64,000 nucleotides of DNA from Streptomyces sp. B1I3 (lineage in GTDB: Bacteria; Actinomycetota; Actinomycetes; Streptomycetales; Streptomycetaceae): NCBI RefSeq assembly GCF_030816615.1, contig NZ_JAUSYD010000001.1:7338501-7402500 (forward strand), in the 5' to 3' direction. Below, in pieces: positions 32,541 through 41,540 of the stretch (its first letter is position 1; every line of letters starts with the position of its first letter). Position numbers and translations under genes: made by a program. Below the pieces are notes generated by a model, which ran no database searches, was not told where the DNA came from, and saw only the letters and a program-made list of their open reading frames with translations.

Positions 32541-33563
32541 ATGAGCCAAGGGACAGCAGCCGGCGATTCCGCACCGGCGACGATGCGGGCCGTTGTCGTC
32601 ACCCGGCCGGGCGGCTTGGACGCACTGGAGATCAAGGATGTGCTGGTGCCCGTCCGTAAGCCCGGCTGGGTGCGGATCAGGGTGAAGGCGTTCGGCGTGA
32701 ACGAGTCCGAGGTCACCACCCGAAAGGGCGAGTCGGATGCGGAGGTCACCTACCCGCGCGTTCCCGGCATCGAGGGCGTCGGTGTGGTCGAGGAGGCCGA
32801 CGGGGCCAGCGGACTGCAGCCGGGACAGCAGGTGGCGACCATGATGGGCAACATGGGCCGCTCGTTCGACGGCGCGTACGCCCAGTACGTGACCGTCCCG
32901 GCGGCGCAGGTCATCCCGTTCGAGACCAGTCTGCCGTGGGAGGTCGTCGGTGCGCTGCCGGAGATGTTCCAGACCGCCTACGGATCGCTGACCACCGGCC
33001 TGGGCCTACGGGAGGGGCAGACGCTGTTGATCCGCGGCGGCACCTCCACGGTCGGGCTGAGCGCGGCCACGAGCGCGAAGGACCTCGGAGCCACCGTGCT
33101 GTCCACCACCCGCAGCCCCGGCCGGGCCGGGGAACTCACGGCCGTGGGCGTTGACCATCCCCTTGTCGACGACGGCACCCTCGCCGACCAGGTGCGCGCG
33201 CTGCTGCCTGACGGCGTAGACGCCGCACTGGAACTGGTGGGCTGCTCGGTCCTCGCCGACACCCTCCGCACCGTCCGCCGCCACGGCACGGTCTGCTTCA
33301 CCGGAGCCCTGGCGGGGCAGTGGACGATCCCCGACTTCACCCCGTTCATGATCCCCAGCGGGGTGCGGCTGACCAGCTACGCGGGCGAGGCCGCCGACCT
33401 GCCGGCCGACGTCTTCGCCCGCCAGCTCCAGGCCATCGCCGAAGGGCGCCTCAAGGTCCCGGTCGCGAAGGTCTACCACGGCCTGGAACAGGTCCGTGAC
33501 GCCCAGGCCGACCTCGAGTCCGGCACCACGCCGGGCAAGCACGTCGTGGTCCTGGACGACTGA
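32541..33563 (+). CDS. MDR-type zinc-independent alcohol dehydrogenase/quinone oxidoreductase
   Basis: About 340 residues of the medium-chain reductase fold. It has an N-terminal GroES-like domain (MRAVVVTRPGGLDALEIKDV, FGVNESEVTTRKGES, PGIEGVGVVEEAD) and a Rossmann domain (LREGQTLLIRGGTSTVGLSA). The zinc-binding Cys/His set is absent, as in quinone oxidoreductases. Start ATG 32541 follows AAAGGAGCTGGGT. It is likely co-transcribed with the carboxylesterase. It converges on the TetR gene at 33647, not downstream of its promoter. Confidence 0.92.
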   Translation: MSQGTAAGDSAPATMRAVVVTRPGGLDALEIKDVLVPVRKPGWVRIRVKAFGVNESEVTTRKGESDAEVTYPRVPGIEGVGVVEEADGASGLQPGQQVATMMGNMGRSFDGAYAQYVTVPAAQVIPFETSLPWEVVGALPEMFQTAYGSLTTGLGLREGQTLLIRGGTSTVGLSAATSAKDLGATVLSTTRSPGRAGELTAVGVDHPLVDDGTLADQVRALLPDGVDAALELVGCSVLADTLRTVRRHGTVCFTGALAGQWTIPDFTPFMIPSGVRLTSYAGEAADLPADVFARQLQAIAEGRLKVPVAKVYHGLEQVRDAQADLESGTTPGKHVVVLDD

Positions 33564-33646
33564 GCCCGGATCCCTCGACTTGAGCGGCAAGAGCGGTCGG
33601 CGCCGTCACGGATCGTTCGCGCAGGGCGGCCGCCAGCCCGGGGACC

Positions 33647-34267
33647 TCAGCGCGCTCGGGGGAAAAGCTGCTCGACTGCTGTCACCACCGCGGCGCGGCG
33701 GGCGGTGGTGGTGGGGTCCACGGCGTGTGCGGCGGCGGCCTTGCTGAGTTCGGGTTGTGCCGCCCAGGTCGTGGCGATCTGGTTGACCAGGGCGAGGACG
33801 TCGGCCGGGTCCCAGGCGGGGTCGAGCTGTCCGGCCTGTTGCGCCTGGCGGAGCTGGCCGACTTTGCGGGCGATCGCTGCCTGGGTGGGATCGTCGGCAG
33901 CGGCTGTGGTGTCCGGCAGTTCGAGGCGGCCCCAGGTGATCAGGCGGTGGTGGTCCGGACGGGCGACGAAGTAGTCGAACAGCCGGCCCGCGTAGCCAGG
34001 GAGGTCGGACGGGTCCAGCTGGGTGGCCTCGGCGATGACGACGTACTCCCGTGCGGCGACGTCGGCATAGAGCGCGTCTTTGCCGCGGAAGTAGGCGTAG
34101 ACGCGCTCTTTGCTGGTCCTGGCGAGCTTGGCGATGCGGTCCACGCGGGCGCCGGCGATGCCGTGGCGGGCGAACTCCTCCATGGCAGCGGTAAGGATGC
34201 GCTCGCGCGTGGTGTCGCCGCCGGAGGCGGGCGCTGCGGTCTGGCCTGAGTCGCGGGACTGGGACAT
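33647..34267 (-). CDS. TetR-family transcriptional regulator, 206 aa
   Basis: The N-terminal HTH reads TRERILTAAMEEFARHGIAG, then ARVDRIAKLARTSKERVYAY and FRGKDALYADV. The C-terminal part resembles the TetR_C_33-like ligand domain (LFDYFVARPDHHRLITWGRLEL). The gene is divergent from the aldo/keto reductase, and the 125-base gap holds two copies of a 17-bp element with the palindrome GAACNGTTC. I infer repression of the reductase and itself, released by a small molecule. Confidence 0.92.
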   Translation of the reverse strand: MSQSRDSGQTAAPASGGDTTRERILTAAMEEFARHGIAGARVDRIAKLARTSKERVYAYFRGKDALYADVAAREYVVIAEATQLDPSDLPGYAGRLFDYFVARPDHHRLITWGRLELPDTTAAADDPTQAAIARKVGQLRQAQQAGQLDPAWDPADVLALVNQIATTWAAQPELSKAAAAHAVDPTTTARRAAVVTAVEQLFPRAR

Positions 34268-34287
34268 AACCCGAGGATAAGGCACCG

Positions 34288-34304
34288 AACCGTTCGGTTT
34301 GGCA
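34288..34304. promoter_or_regulatory. Operator-like element 1 (GAACCGTTCGGTTTGGC)
   Basis: Contains GAAC-C-GTTC, and is repeated with one change at 34334-34350, 46 bp away. It lies just upstream of the TetR start. Confidence 0.6.
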
Positions 34305-34333
34305 TCCGGGCGACCGGCACGTAGAGTCAAACA

Positions 34334-34350
34334 GAACAGTTCGGTTTGGC
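34334..34350. promoter_or_regulatory. Operator-like element 2 (GAACAGTTCGGTTTGGC)
   Basis: Second copy, with the palindrome GAAC-A-GTTC, 43 bases before the aldo/keto reductase start. The direct repeat with internal dyads suggests TetR binding. Confidence 0.6.
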
Positions 34351-34392
34351 CTCCGTGGGTGAAGCCGGCGAAACACTGAGGGAGTGAACTCA

Positions 34393-35385
34393 ATGCAGCA
34401 CCGCAATCTGGGCTCTCAGGGTCTGCGCGTCTCGGCGCTCGGCCTGGGGATCATGGGCATGTCCATGGGCTACGGCGCCTCGAACGACGACGAGGGCATC
34501 GCGACCATCCACCGTGCCCACGAAGTCGGGATCGACTTCTTCGACACCGCCGAGCTGTACGGCGCCGGTACCGGCAGGAACGAGATCCTCCTGGGCAAGG
34601 CGGTCAAGGACTTTCGCGACGAGGTGGTCCTCGCCACCAAGTTCGGCTTCGACATGACCGCCCCGCTGCACAGCCCCGGCTTCGACAGCCGCCCGGAAAA
34701 CATCCGCAAGGTCGCCGAGAACAGCCTGCGCTACCTGCAGAGCGACCACATCGATCTCTTCTACCAGCACATCTCCGACCCCGCCGTTCCGGTCGAGGAG
34801 GTCGCCGGTGTGGTCGGCGAACTGATCGCCGAGGGCAAGGTGAAGTACTTCGGTCTGAGCAACGTCGGCCCCCAGTACATCCGCCGGGCCCACGCCGTCA
34901 CCCCTGTCTCCGTGCTCCAGTACGAGTACTCGCTCTTCGAGCGGGAGGTGGAGGAGAAGATCCTTCCCGTGCTGCGGGAACTCGGCATCGGTCTGGTGCC
35001 CTACTCTCCGCTCGGCCGCGGCTTCCTCGCCGGTCAGGTCAAGCCCGCGAGCGAATACCCCGCGGACGACATGCGCAGCTGGGACGAGCGCTGGCAGGGC
35101 GAGAACTACACGTACAACGTGCGCGCCATCGAACAGCTCAAGAATCTGGCCGCCACCAAGGGCATTACTACCGCTCAACTCGCGCTGGCCTGGCTGCTCG
35201 CCCAGGGCGAGGACATCGCGCCCATCCCCGGCACCCGCAGCACCAAGCGCCTGGAGGAGAACGCCGGCGCCGCCGACGTCCAGCTCTCCGCCGCCGAGCT
35301 GGCCCGCATCGCTGAGATTCTTCCCCACGGCTCGGCAGGCAGCCGCTACCCCGCTGCGCTGCTGTCCAGTTTCACCACGGACTGA
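34393..35385 (+). CDS. Aldo/keto reductase, 330 aa
   Basis: NADPH-dependent reductase of the AKR fold. It opens MQHRNLGSQGLRVSALGLG, with the catalytic tetrad visible as FFDTAELYG (Asp, Tyr), VLATKFGFD (Lys) and IDLFYQHISD (His). The C-terminus has the cofactor segment IAPIPGTRSTKRLEENAGA. ATG 34393 has GAGGGAG upstream with good spacing, better than GTG 34384. The pattern resembles AKR13-type members. It is divergent from the TetR gene and overlaps, tail to tail by about 40 bases, with the AraC gene. Confidence 0.94.
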   Translation: MQHRNLGSQGLRVSALGLGIMGMSMGYGASNDDEGIATIHRAHEVGIDFFDTAELYGAGTGRNEILLGKAVKDFRDEVVLATKFGFDMTAPLHSPGFDSRPENIRKVAENSLRYLQSDHIDLFYQHISDPAVPVEEVAGVVGELIAEGKVKYFGLSNVGPQYIRRAHAVTPVSVLQYEYSLFEREVEEKILPVLRELGIGLVPYSPLGRGFLAGQVKPASEYPADDMRSWDERWQGENYTYNVRAIEQLKNLAATKGITTAQLALAWLLAQGEDIAPIPGTRSTKRLEENAGAADVQLSAAELARIAEILPHGSAGSRYPAALLSSFTTD

Positions 35386-36371
35386 CCGCGCCGGGAGTCA
35401 TCGCCTCCTGATCGGCAAGGGGCCTGCGCTGCGTTTCCGTCACGCGTTTCGGTCCTCACTGCGCGGGCCGCGAAGGCGGCCGGGGTGAGGCCGGTGCGGT
35501 CGCGGAAGAAGCGGCCGAAGTTCGCGGGGTCGGTGAAGCCGAGGTGGTCGGCCACGGACCGGGCATCCCATCGGGCGCTGCCCAGCAGGCGCCGGGCTTC
35601 GAGCAGGCGCCGCTCGTCGATGAGCTCACGCACTCCCTTGCCGGTTGTTTCCCGGGCTGCGCGGCTGAGGGTGCGGACCGAGCAGCCGAGCAACTCGGCG
35701 TAATCCGCGGCCCGGTGCAGTTCGCGGAAGTGCAGCTCCAGGGCGTCCGTGAACCGTCCGTAGACGTCACTGCGGCTTCTGCCGGCACTCGTGTCGGCTG
35801 GGGTGATCCCGGGGGCGTTGGCCAGGCGCAGCAGCAGCGATTCGAGCAGGCTGCGCCGCAGGGCGTGGTGGACGTCGAGGGGGCGACACCCGAGTGCGCG
35901 GTGTTCGTCCAGAAGCTGGAGTGCCGTCTGCTGGAGCCAGGCGGCGTCGCCGGGGTGCGGGCTCAGCACGGCAGGAGCCTCGTGTGCGGTGAGAGGGGCC
36001 AGCAGGCGGGCGATGTCGGGCCGCAGCACGTCCGGTTCGAACAGGATGAACGGGCCGCGGGCCGCGCCCGGCGGATGCCAGCACTGCACGTGCCCCGGGC
36101 GCACCCACAGCCACTGGCCGGGGGCGACGGCCCGCGTGAGGTGGTCGACGTCGTGCCGCAACTCGCCCTCGGTGACGGCGATGAGGTAGTGGAAGGTGGC
36201 GCGGCCCGGACGAGGCGGGTTCCACGGCCAGTCGTCGTGCTGGGCGAAGAATTCCTCGACGGTGCTCACCTCAAGGCCGTACGGGGTGCCGACCGGGGGC
36301 TGGAAACCGTACAGCGGAACCGCGGCCGACGTGGCCTGTCCGCTCGGGCTGGGGTGTCGCTTGTCGACCAT
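35346..36371 (-). CDS. AraC-family transcriptional regulator, 341 aa
   Basis: The N-terminal cupin-like sensor part includes TFHYLIAVTEGELRHDVDHL and PGQWLWVRPGHVQCWHPPGA. The C-terminal double HTH reads HRAADYAELLGCSVRTLSRA, ELIDERRLLEARRLLGSA, then SVADHLGFTDPANFGRFFRD and RTGLTPAAFAAR. That is the standard AraC layout. Start ATG 36371; an in-frame GTG precedes it. The last 25 residues extend past the family core and overlap the end of the aldo/keto reductase gene on the other strand. The target is not evident, perhaps the divergent MmcQ pair. Confidence 0.9.
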   Translation of the reverse strand: MVDKRHPSPSGQATSAAVPLYGFQPPVGTPYGLEVSTVEEFFAQHDDWPWNPPRPGRATFHYLIAVTEGELRHDVDHLTRAVAPGQWLWVRPGHVQCWHPPGAARGPFILFEPDVLRPDIARLLAPLTAHEAPAVLSPHPGDAAWLQQTALQLLDEHRALGCRPLDVHHALRRSLLESLLLRLANAPGITPADTSAGRSRSDVYGRFTDALELHFRELHRAADYAELLGCSVRTLSRAARETTGKGVRELIDERRLLEARRLLGSARWDARSVADHLGFTDPANFGRFFRDRTGLTPAAFAARAVRTETRDGNAAQAPCRSGGDDSRRGQSVVKLDSSAAG

Positions 36372-36462
36372 CACGTGTCCGCAGCCTACTGCCCTATTTG
36401 TCAGCTTCAAAGGAAGAATGGGGTGTGCCGCCGCGACCACCCCGTGAGGAAGGCAACGCCCC

Positions 36463-36858
36463 ATGAACGGAACGACTCTGCACAAGACCGCCGCCGACTG
36501 CGCCGAGGAGCTTCCCGGAGCCCAGCTGGAACATCCCTTCGGCGACGACTGGGAGGTCTTCAAGGTGCGCGGCAAGGTGTTCATGCTGATGACCGAGGTC
36601 CCGGGGCGCCCCGTCGTGATCCTCAAGGCGGACCCCGGCGAGGCCCACGCCCTGCGGGAGCAGTACAGCCACATCACCCCCGGCTACCACATGAACAAGA
36701 AGCACTGGATCACCCTGGAGGGCGGGGACGGCGTCGACAAGGAACTCGTCAAAGAGCTCGTCACCGACTCCTACCGACTCGTCGTCGCCCACCTGCCCAA
36801 GACCGAGCAGCCCGTCGACCCGCACACCTACGGCACCAGCACGCGGGCGGCCCGGTGA
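36463..36858 (+). CDS. MmcQ/YjbR-family protein, copy 1, 131 aa
   Basis: Opens MNGTTLHKTAADCAEELPGA, with LEHPFGDDWEVFKVRGKVFML, then HITPGYHMNKKHWITLEGG and ELVKELVTDSYRLV (given in parts). This is the double-wing DNA-binding-like fold of MmcQ/YjbR; function is poorly known. The HMNKKHW segment is the family signature. Its TGA overlaps the GTG of a second family member, so the two are coupled. It is divergent from the AraC gene across about 90 bases. Confidence 0.89.
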   Translation: MNGTTLHKTAADCAEELPGAQLEHPFGDDWEVFKVRGKVFMLMTEVPGRPVVILKADPGEAHALREQYSHITPGYHMNKKHWITLEGGDGVDKELVKELVTDSYRLVVAHLPKTEQPVDPHTYGTSTRAAR

Positions 36859-37223
36859 GCGCGGCCGGCGACCGCCTCCAGGACACCGCCCGGGAAGCGG
36901 CCCTCGCGCTGCCCGGGACGGACCACGGCTACCCGTTCACCCAACACCTGGACGTGTACAAGATCGCGGGCAAGGTGTTCCTGATCGTCACCGACGACCC
37001 GGACGAGCAGATCATCACGGTCAAGTGCGAACCCGAACACGCCCGCGCGCAAGTACGTGGCTACGTCTCGATCGCACCGGGCCGCTACCTCGACAAATGG
37101 CACTGGATCTCGCTCGGCCCGGGCCCCGGCATCACCAAGCGGCTGGTCACCAACGCGGTCGAGGACTCCTACGACCTGGCCGTCGAGCGGCTGCCCAGGC
37201 GCGACCGCCCCCGTAGCCGATGA
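36855..37223 (+). CDS. MmcQ/YjbR-family protein, copy 2, 122 aa
   Basis: GTG 36855 overlaps the upstream stop (GTGA). The protein has LPGTDHGYPFTQHLDVYKIA, GKVFLIVTDDPDEQI and SIAPGRYLDKWHWISLGPG, then VEDSYDLAVERLPRR. The layout is the same as copy 1, but the two are diverged, with LDKWHW in place of MNKKHW. Tandem members in one operon suggest a heterodimer or an old duplication. rarA follows 100 bases later on the same strand. Confidence 0.89.
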   Translation: MSAAGDRLQDTAREAALALPGTDHGYPFTQHLDVYKIAGKVFLIVTDDPDEQIITVKCEPEHARAQVRGYVSIAPGRYLDKWHWISLGPGPGITKRLVTNAVEDSYDLAVERLPRRDRPRSR

Positions 37224-37323
37224 GCACCGCAAGCGCGCCCACGAGCCGCTGAGCCCACGTCTGTCAGTGCCCCGTGCAAGGCTCGCCACGCCCGCACACC
37301 TTTGCCTGCGATCGAAGAGACCG

Positions 37324-38637
37324 ATGGAACCGACCGAAGCGACCCTGCCGCTCTTCGACGAGGAGCCCGCCCGGCCACTCGCCGACCGCCTGCGCCCCAC
37401 CCAGTTGGATGAGGTCGTCGGGCAGGACCACCTCCTGGCCCCGGACGCCCCGCTGGGTCGCATGGTCGCGTCGCAGCGCCTCGGCTCCGCCATCCTGTGG
37501 GGTCCGCCCGGCGTGGGGAAGACGACCATCGCCCGCCTGCTCGCGGACGGCAGCAACCTGGCCTTCGAACCGGTGTCGGCCACCTTCTCCGGCGTGGCCG
37601 ACCTGCGCAAGGTCTTCGCCGCCGCCCGCAGCCGGCGCACCATCGGGCAGGGCACCCTGCTGTTCGTCGACGAGATCCACCGCTTCAACCGCGCCCAGCA
37701 GGACAGCTTTTTGCCCTACGTCGAGGACGGCACGATCACCCTGGTCGGCGCCACCACGGAGAACCCGAGCTTCGAACTCAACGGCGCCCTCCTCTCCCGC
37801 ACCCAGGTCCTCGTCCTCAAACGCCTCGACGAAGCCGCCCTGTCCACACTCCTCGACCGTGCCGAGGACCTCACCGGCCACCGGCTGCCCCTGGACGACG
37901 ACGCCCGCCGCGCCCTGATCGCCATGGCCGACGGCGACGGCCGCTACCTCCTCAACATGGCCGAACAGTTCCAGGCCCTCCCGGACCCCGGTACCCCCCT
38001 GGACACCGCCGCGCTCGCCCACCACATCCAGCAGCGCGCCCCGCTGTACGACAAGGCGCAGGAGGGCCACTACAACCTGATCTCCGCGCTCCACAAGTCG
38101 ATGCGCGGCTCCGACCCGGACGCGGCCCTGTACTGGCTCGCCCGCATGCTCGACGGCGGCGAGGACCCCCTGTTCGTGGCCCGCCGCTTGGTCCGCTTCG
38201 CGAACGAAGACATCGGCATCGCCGACCCGCACGCCATCCAGCAGGCCCTCGCCGCCTGGGACGTGTACGAGCGACTTGGCTCCCCCGAGGGCGAGTTGGC
38301 GATCGCCCAAGCGGTCGTCTACCTCGCCACGGCCCCCAAGTCCATCGCCGTCTACCGCGCCCTCGCCACGGCCCACCGATCCGCCCGCCGCACCGGCTCA
38401 CTCATGCCGCCCGCCCACATCCTCAACGCCCCGACCCGGCTGATGAAGGACCTCGGCTACGGCAAGGATTACCAGTACGACCCCGACACCACCGACGGCT
38501 TCTCCGGCGCCGACTACTTCCCCGACGACATGGACCGCGAGACCTACTACCAGCCCACACGCAACGGCCACGAAGCCCAGATCAGCGAACGGCTACGCCA
38601 CTGGGCCGCCCTCCGCGCTCGCCGACGCAGCGGCTGA
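37324..38637 (+). CDS. rarA: Replication-associated recombination protein A (MgsA/RarA)
   Basis: An AAA+ ATPase of 437 residues, normal for RarA, acting at stalled replication forks. ADRLRPTQLDEVVGQDHLL is the N-terminal box. Walker A is LWGPPGVGKTTIARLLA and Walker B is TLLFVDEIHRFNRAQQD, with sensor 1 in LVGATTENPSFELN. The C-terminal tetramerisation region has YLARMLDGGEDPLF-like WLARMLDGGEDPLFVARRLV and RFANEDIGIADPHAI. ATG 37324 lies a few bases downstream of an AAGAGACCG stretch. This copy could be the chromosomal one or a carried paralogue. Confidence 0.96.
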   Translation: MEPTEATLPLFDEEPARPLADRLRPTQLDEVVGQDHLLAPDAPLGRMVASQRLGSAILWGPPGVGKTTIARLLADGSNLAFEPVSATFSGVADLRKVFAAARSRRTIGQGTLLFVDEIHRFNRAQQDSFLPYVEDGTITLVGATTENPSFELNGALLSRTQVLVLKRLDEAALSTLLDRAEDLTGHRLPLDDDARRALIAMADGDGRYLLNMAEQFQALPDPGTPLDTAALAHHIQQRAPLYDKAQEGHYNLISALHKSMRGSDPDAALYWLARMLDGGEDPLFVARRLVRFANEDIGIADPHAIQQALAAWDVYERLGSPEGELAIAQAVVYLATAPKSIAVYRALATAHRSARRTGSLMPPAHILNAPTRLMKDLGYGKDYQYDPDTTDGFSGADYFPDDMDRETYYQPTRNGHEAQISERLRHWAALRARRRSG

Positions 38638-38940
38638 CGCGGACGCGTGGGCAGCGCACAGAGTGTGCACACGGCAGATGTCGCGCACAATCCGCATCCA
38701 GCGTCCCCCTCCGACACGATGTTGCACGCTATCGCCCGCCGTGTTGACATCCAATCCAGTCGACGCAGGTCAGCGCGCTGCGCACGACTAACTTCGCTGT
38801 CGAAGGACATTCGCTCAGCGCACGACGCGGTGAGAATCCGACAGCACGAACGAGAAGCCGTGAGAATCCGACAACCTCACTGCGACAGGACAGTGGAGAA
38901 GGCCCTGTTCTCCCGAAGCTGCCACGAAGTGACAAGTAAC
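38638..38940. other. Stretch without a recognisable gene
   Basis: About 300 bases after rarA. It includes a repeated phrase, GTGAGAATCCGACA (at about 38831 and 38861), but no gene, RNA or strong terminator that I can name. Confidence 0.35.
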
Positions 38941-39240
38941 TCAGGGTGTCGTTAGGGCCTTGGTTTCCGTACGGGGTTCTAGAACTTCGGGGCCGGTGAG
39001 AGTAGCGAAGTCTGCGTGAGCCTGCTCGACGGCTTCTGGGTACGCCTCGCGCTTGGCGTGCTCGGCGAGCGCCCGGTAGATGCTGGCCACCGAGGGGCTC
39101 TGCCCCTTGCGCTTGCCGGTGGGGATGATCAGATCGGGCTGGATCTGCTCAACGGACTCGCCGGCCCGCGCGGCGCCGCAGCACGGTGTGAAGCATGTCG
39201 TCGGTGATGACCGGTGGCCGGCCGCCGTGCTTGACGGCAT
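38941..39240 (-). pseudogene. Serine recombinase, C-terminal HTH fragment
   Basis: The minus strand reads AGESVEQIQPDLIIPTGKRK, GQSPSVASIYRALAEHAKRE and ends LEPRTETKALTTP. The GRPPVIT-like start lies in another frame (near 39220), so there is also a frameshift. This matches the C-terminal HTH region of the family at 29.7 kb (SPSVASLYRALGE). The catalytic domain is missing. Confidence 0.66.
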
Positions 39241-39645
39241 GCGCCGTTCCGACCCCGGACCGGTACGCCGACCTTGGGTGCACCACCGGCAGTTCAGCAG
39301 GCGGTCGTGATGACCGACGATATCCAGGCCGACGTCGCCGCCGAGACCCTCGGATCCCTCAGCATCCTCGTGTTTCACCCGAACTCACGGAGGCATCGGC
39401 CTGACGCACACCGGCAGGCCCGTGGGTTCGCGCTGAAGGACCTCCGGTTTTCCTGAACCCACGGGGGCCGTGGGGTGCCGGTAAGAACGCTGTCACCAGC
39501 CGCAAATGCCGAGGATGTTCCGAGCCGCCCCTGCTATACCCGAGTGGCATCAACGTGACTGGCAGGTAACGATGAAGGCGTCACCGACTGGTAGCCGCTT
39601 CATCGGATACTCCCGGTGGGCGGTCTTAGTGAGCGGGAGTCGATC
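39241..39645. other. Stretch without a recognisable gene
   Basis: About 400 bases. Open frames give no natural protein. A GTGGCATCAACG-type upstream region of the next gene lies at the end. Confidence 0.3.
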
Positions 39646-39972
39646 ATGGCCAACGTGACCGCAGGCCCCGAGAAGGACGTCGAGTTCTTCAGAGACCTTC
39701 AAGATGTGTTCGAAAAGTACCCTGGCGCCGCCAAGCAGTACTACGTTCAGTTCGCGGTGGCTGAGTTGGCACTTGGGATCGATCTTGAGAAGCAGGTGAA
39801 GGTCAATCGCGTCCAGAACGGTGAGGTCATCAGCAAGTTCGTGGACCGCGAATCTAGGGGAGCTTCCAACCTGGGCAACACCAGCTCCGAAGAACACTGC
39901 TGCGCGTGGAGGTGGGAAAGCCAGACCTGGCGTTGTGTGACGATGTGTGGTCCGCACCGCCCAGAGCAGTAG
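39646..39972 (+). CDS. Small hypothetical protein, 108 aa
   Basis: ATG 39646 after GCGGGAGTCGATC opens MANVTAGPEKDVEFFRDLQD, then VFEKYPGAAKQYYVQFAVAE and LEKQVKVNRVQNGEVISKFV. The C-terminal third is Cys- and Trp-rich (SEEHCCAWRWESQTWRCVTM). Homologs I recall from Streptomyces are unnamed and stop-controlled in the same way. No signal peptide, no membrane segment. Function unknown. Confidence 0.62.
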   Translation: MANVTAGPEKDVEFFRDLQDVFEKYPGAAKQYYVQFAVAELALGIDLEKQVKVNRVQNGEVISKFVDRESRGASNLGNTSSEEHCCAWRWESQTWRCVTMCGPHRPEQ

Positions 39973-40439
39973 GAAATCCCCGCCCCGGCAGTGGCTGGCG
40001 GCTCGTCACCCTCGACGTCGGTCACCAGGTGCAGCGGATGTTCACCTTGTAAGGCGCTCGGCGACCACCCGTTCAGCCAGCTCTCCCAAAGTTCGGAGGC
40101 GTGGCAGGTCGGGAGACAGATCGGACAGCTGACCGTTCAAGCGTTCGATCTTAGGTCTACGAGTGCGTGCCCGAACTGAAGGGCAGTCGGCGGGTCGCGC
40201 TCGCCGAGGCGATGGCCGCAGCCGAACTGCCCCCGGCCTGCGACGTTCGCGGAGTAGTTCGGTGGCCTGCGGCTGGTGACAGCGTTCTTACCGGCACCCC
40301 AACGGTCGTGGCTGCGCCCCAGCCCCCTGAGCCCCGTGCGCATTTATATTCGGTGGACTGACGAGCCCTGTCGTAGTGCGTGGTGCCCGGCGACCCCCGT
40401 GACCCGCCGGGCATTTGTCGCAGTAAAGCCGACTGTCAC
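39973..40439. other. Stretch without a recognisable gene
   Basis: About 470 bases. Two short open frames on opposite strands (40157-40414) contradict each other, and neither has natural composition. I see no RNA gene. Confidence 0.3.
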
Positions 40440-40694
40440 CTAGTCGGTGGAGTCGTCCAATTCCGCATCCTCGTGCGGGGGAGTGGTGTTCTTCGGCAGG
40501 TTTCGAGGATCGTAGGTACCCGACTTGAAGCCGAGATACACGTTTTTCCAGAAGGCCTTGCAGATGCTGGAGGCCCCTTCGCTCCAGTTGGCGTCCCTTC
40601 GGGCGAGCGAGAAACAGAACAACAGGTAACTGATCCAACACAGGAATATCGAGATCGCGCCGATCACGCTGATAGTGACGAATGCAGTGGCCAC
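40440..40694 (-). CDS. Small membrane protein, 84 aa, hypothetical
   Basis: GTG 40694 opens VATAFVTISVIGAISIFLCW, then ISYLLFCFSLARRDANWSEG, a strong hydrophobic segment of about 27 residues followed by a basic, soluble tail ending EDAELDDSTD. I infer one transmembrane helix with the tail in the cytoplasm. An upstream in-frame ATG would add an unnatural Arg-rich leader. Function unknown. Confidence 0.52.
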   Translation of the reverse strand: MATAFVTISVIGAISIFLCWISYLLFCFSLARRDANWSEGASSICKAFWKNVYLGFKSGTYDPRNLPKNTTPPHEDAELDDSTD

Positions 40695-41067
40695 GGCGTT
40701 TCCATCTGCGCCGCACCTGCCCCGGCGTACAGGCGCAGCGCGAAGCGGACTTCGTGCCGGCGCCCGGAGGCCAAATCGAGACGTCCCCTCCGAAGGCATG
40801 CCGCGACCTCTGCGTGGCCGGATGATGGCGAACAACGCCGGGTGTTGAACGCCGTGTCCTTCGTCGGTTCGTCCTCTCGCGTTCCTGGCCCCTCCGCGTG
40901 GGTCTCCTGGGCCACGGTGACATCAGGAAGGCTAAGTGTGCGTGCATCAAGAGTAGCCAAGCATCCTGAAAGCGGAATGGGAGATTCCTCCAATCCTGGC
41001 CCTCTAATGCTCCTAGTAGGGGTGCCGTTAACGAGCGGGCGAACTAGGTGACAAGTAACCCGCCGGT
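40695..41067. other. Stretch without a recognisable gene
   Basis: About 370 bases with Arg-rich, unnatural frames. No RNA or operator was identified. Confidence 0.3.
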
Positions 41068-41220
41068 AGCTTTCAGGGCTTCGCCGCAGTGGTCTTCTTC
41101 GGCTGGCGGGGCACGGTCTTGGTCTTGTCGAGGTGTCCGTGGAACGGGGCACGTTGAACATGTCGGCGATCTGCTGGACGGTCTTCTCCCGGGCGTCGAC
41201 CAGAATGTCAAGCACGGTGC
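41068..41220 (-). pseudogene. Serine recombinase C-terminal HTH fused to an IS6 remnant
   Basis: The minus strand reads TVQQIADMFNVPRST, then after a one-base shift GHLDKTKTVPRQPKKTTAAK and a stop at 41068. This is the C-terminal helix-turn-helix of a resolvase. It is preceded, without a gap, by an IS6 transposase piece (DADGTVLDILV), so two unrelated mobile genes have been joined here. Confidence 0.62.
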
Positions 41221-41229
41221 CGTCGGCGT

Positions 41230-41540
41230 CCACTGCCCGCCACAGTACTTCCGCTCACCGCTGATCTTGAGGAAGACCTCGTCCAGATGCCATTTGTCAC
41301 CGGGCCGTGGCCAGCGGCGGCGCAGTCCGTTCGCGTAGGCCTGCCCGAACGTGGCACACCAGCGGCGGACGGTCTCATAGGAGACGATCACACCGCGCTC
41401 GAGCATCAGCTCCTCCACCGCGGAAGCTGAGCGGGAAGCGGAAGTACAGCCACACACAGTGCGCGATGATCTCGGCCGGGTACCGGTACCCCTTGTACAA
41501 CGGCGACGTGCTCCCGCGGACAATCCCTCTCAGCATGATC
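41230..41540 (-). pseudogene. IS6-family transposase, N-terminal half, frameshifted
   Basis: Two frames give SPLYKGYRYPAEIIAHCVWL, YFRFPLSFR, then VEELMLERGVIVSYETVRRW, CATFGQAYANGLRRR and PGDKWHLDEVFLKISGERKY. That is the N-terminal HTH and first DDE Asp (HLDEVF) of IS6 transposases. A frameshift lies near 41420. The second and third catalytic residues are absent. Confidence 0.76.

Noticed and set aside
35544..37223. A 559-codon plus frame joining the AraC shadow with the second MmcQ gene
   Set aside because: Only the part after 36855 is real; the earlier part is the shadow of AraC and of the first MmcQ gene in another frame.
38831..38874. Two GTGAGAATCCGACA copies as a CRISPR-like array
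   Set aside because: Only two short copies with no further repeats and no consistent spacer length.
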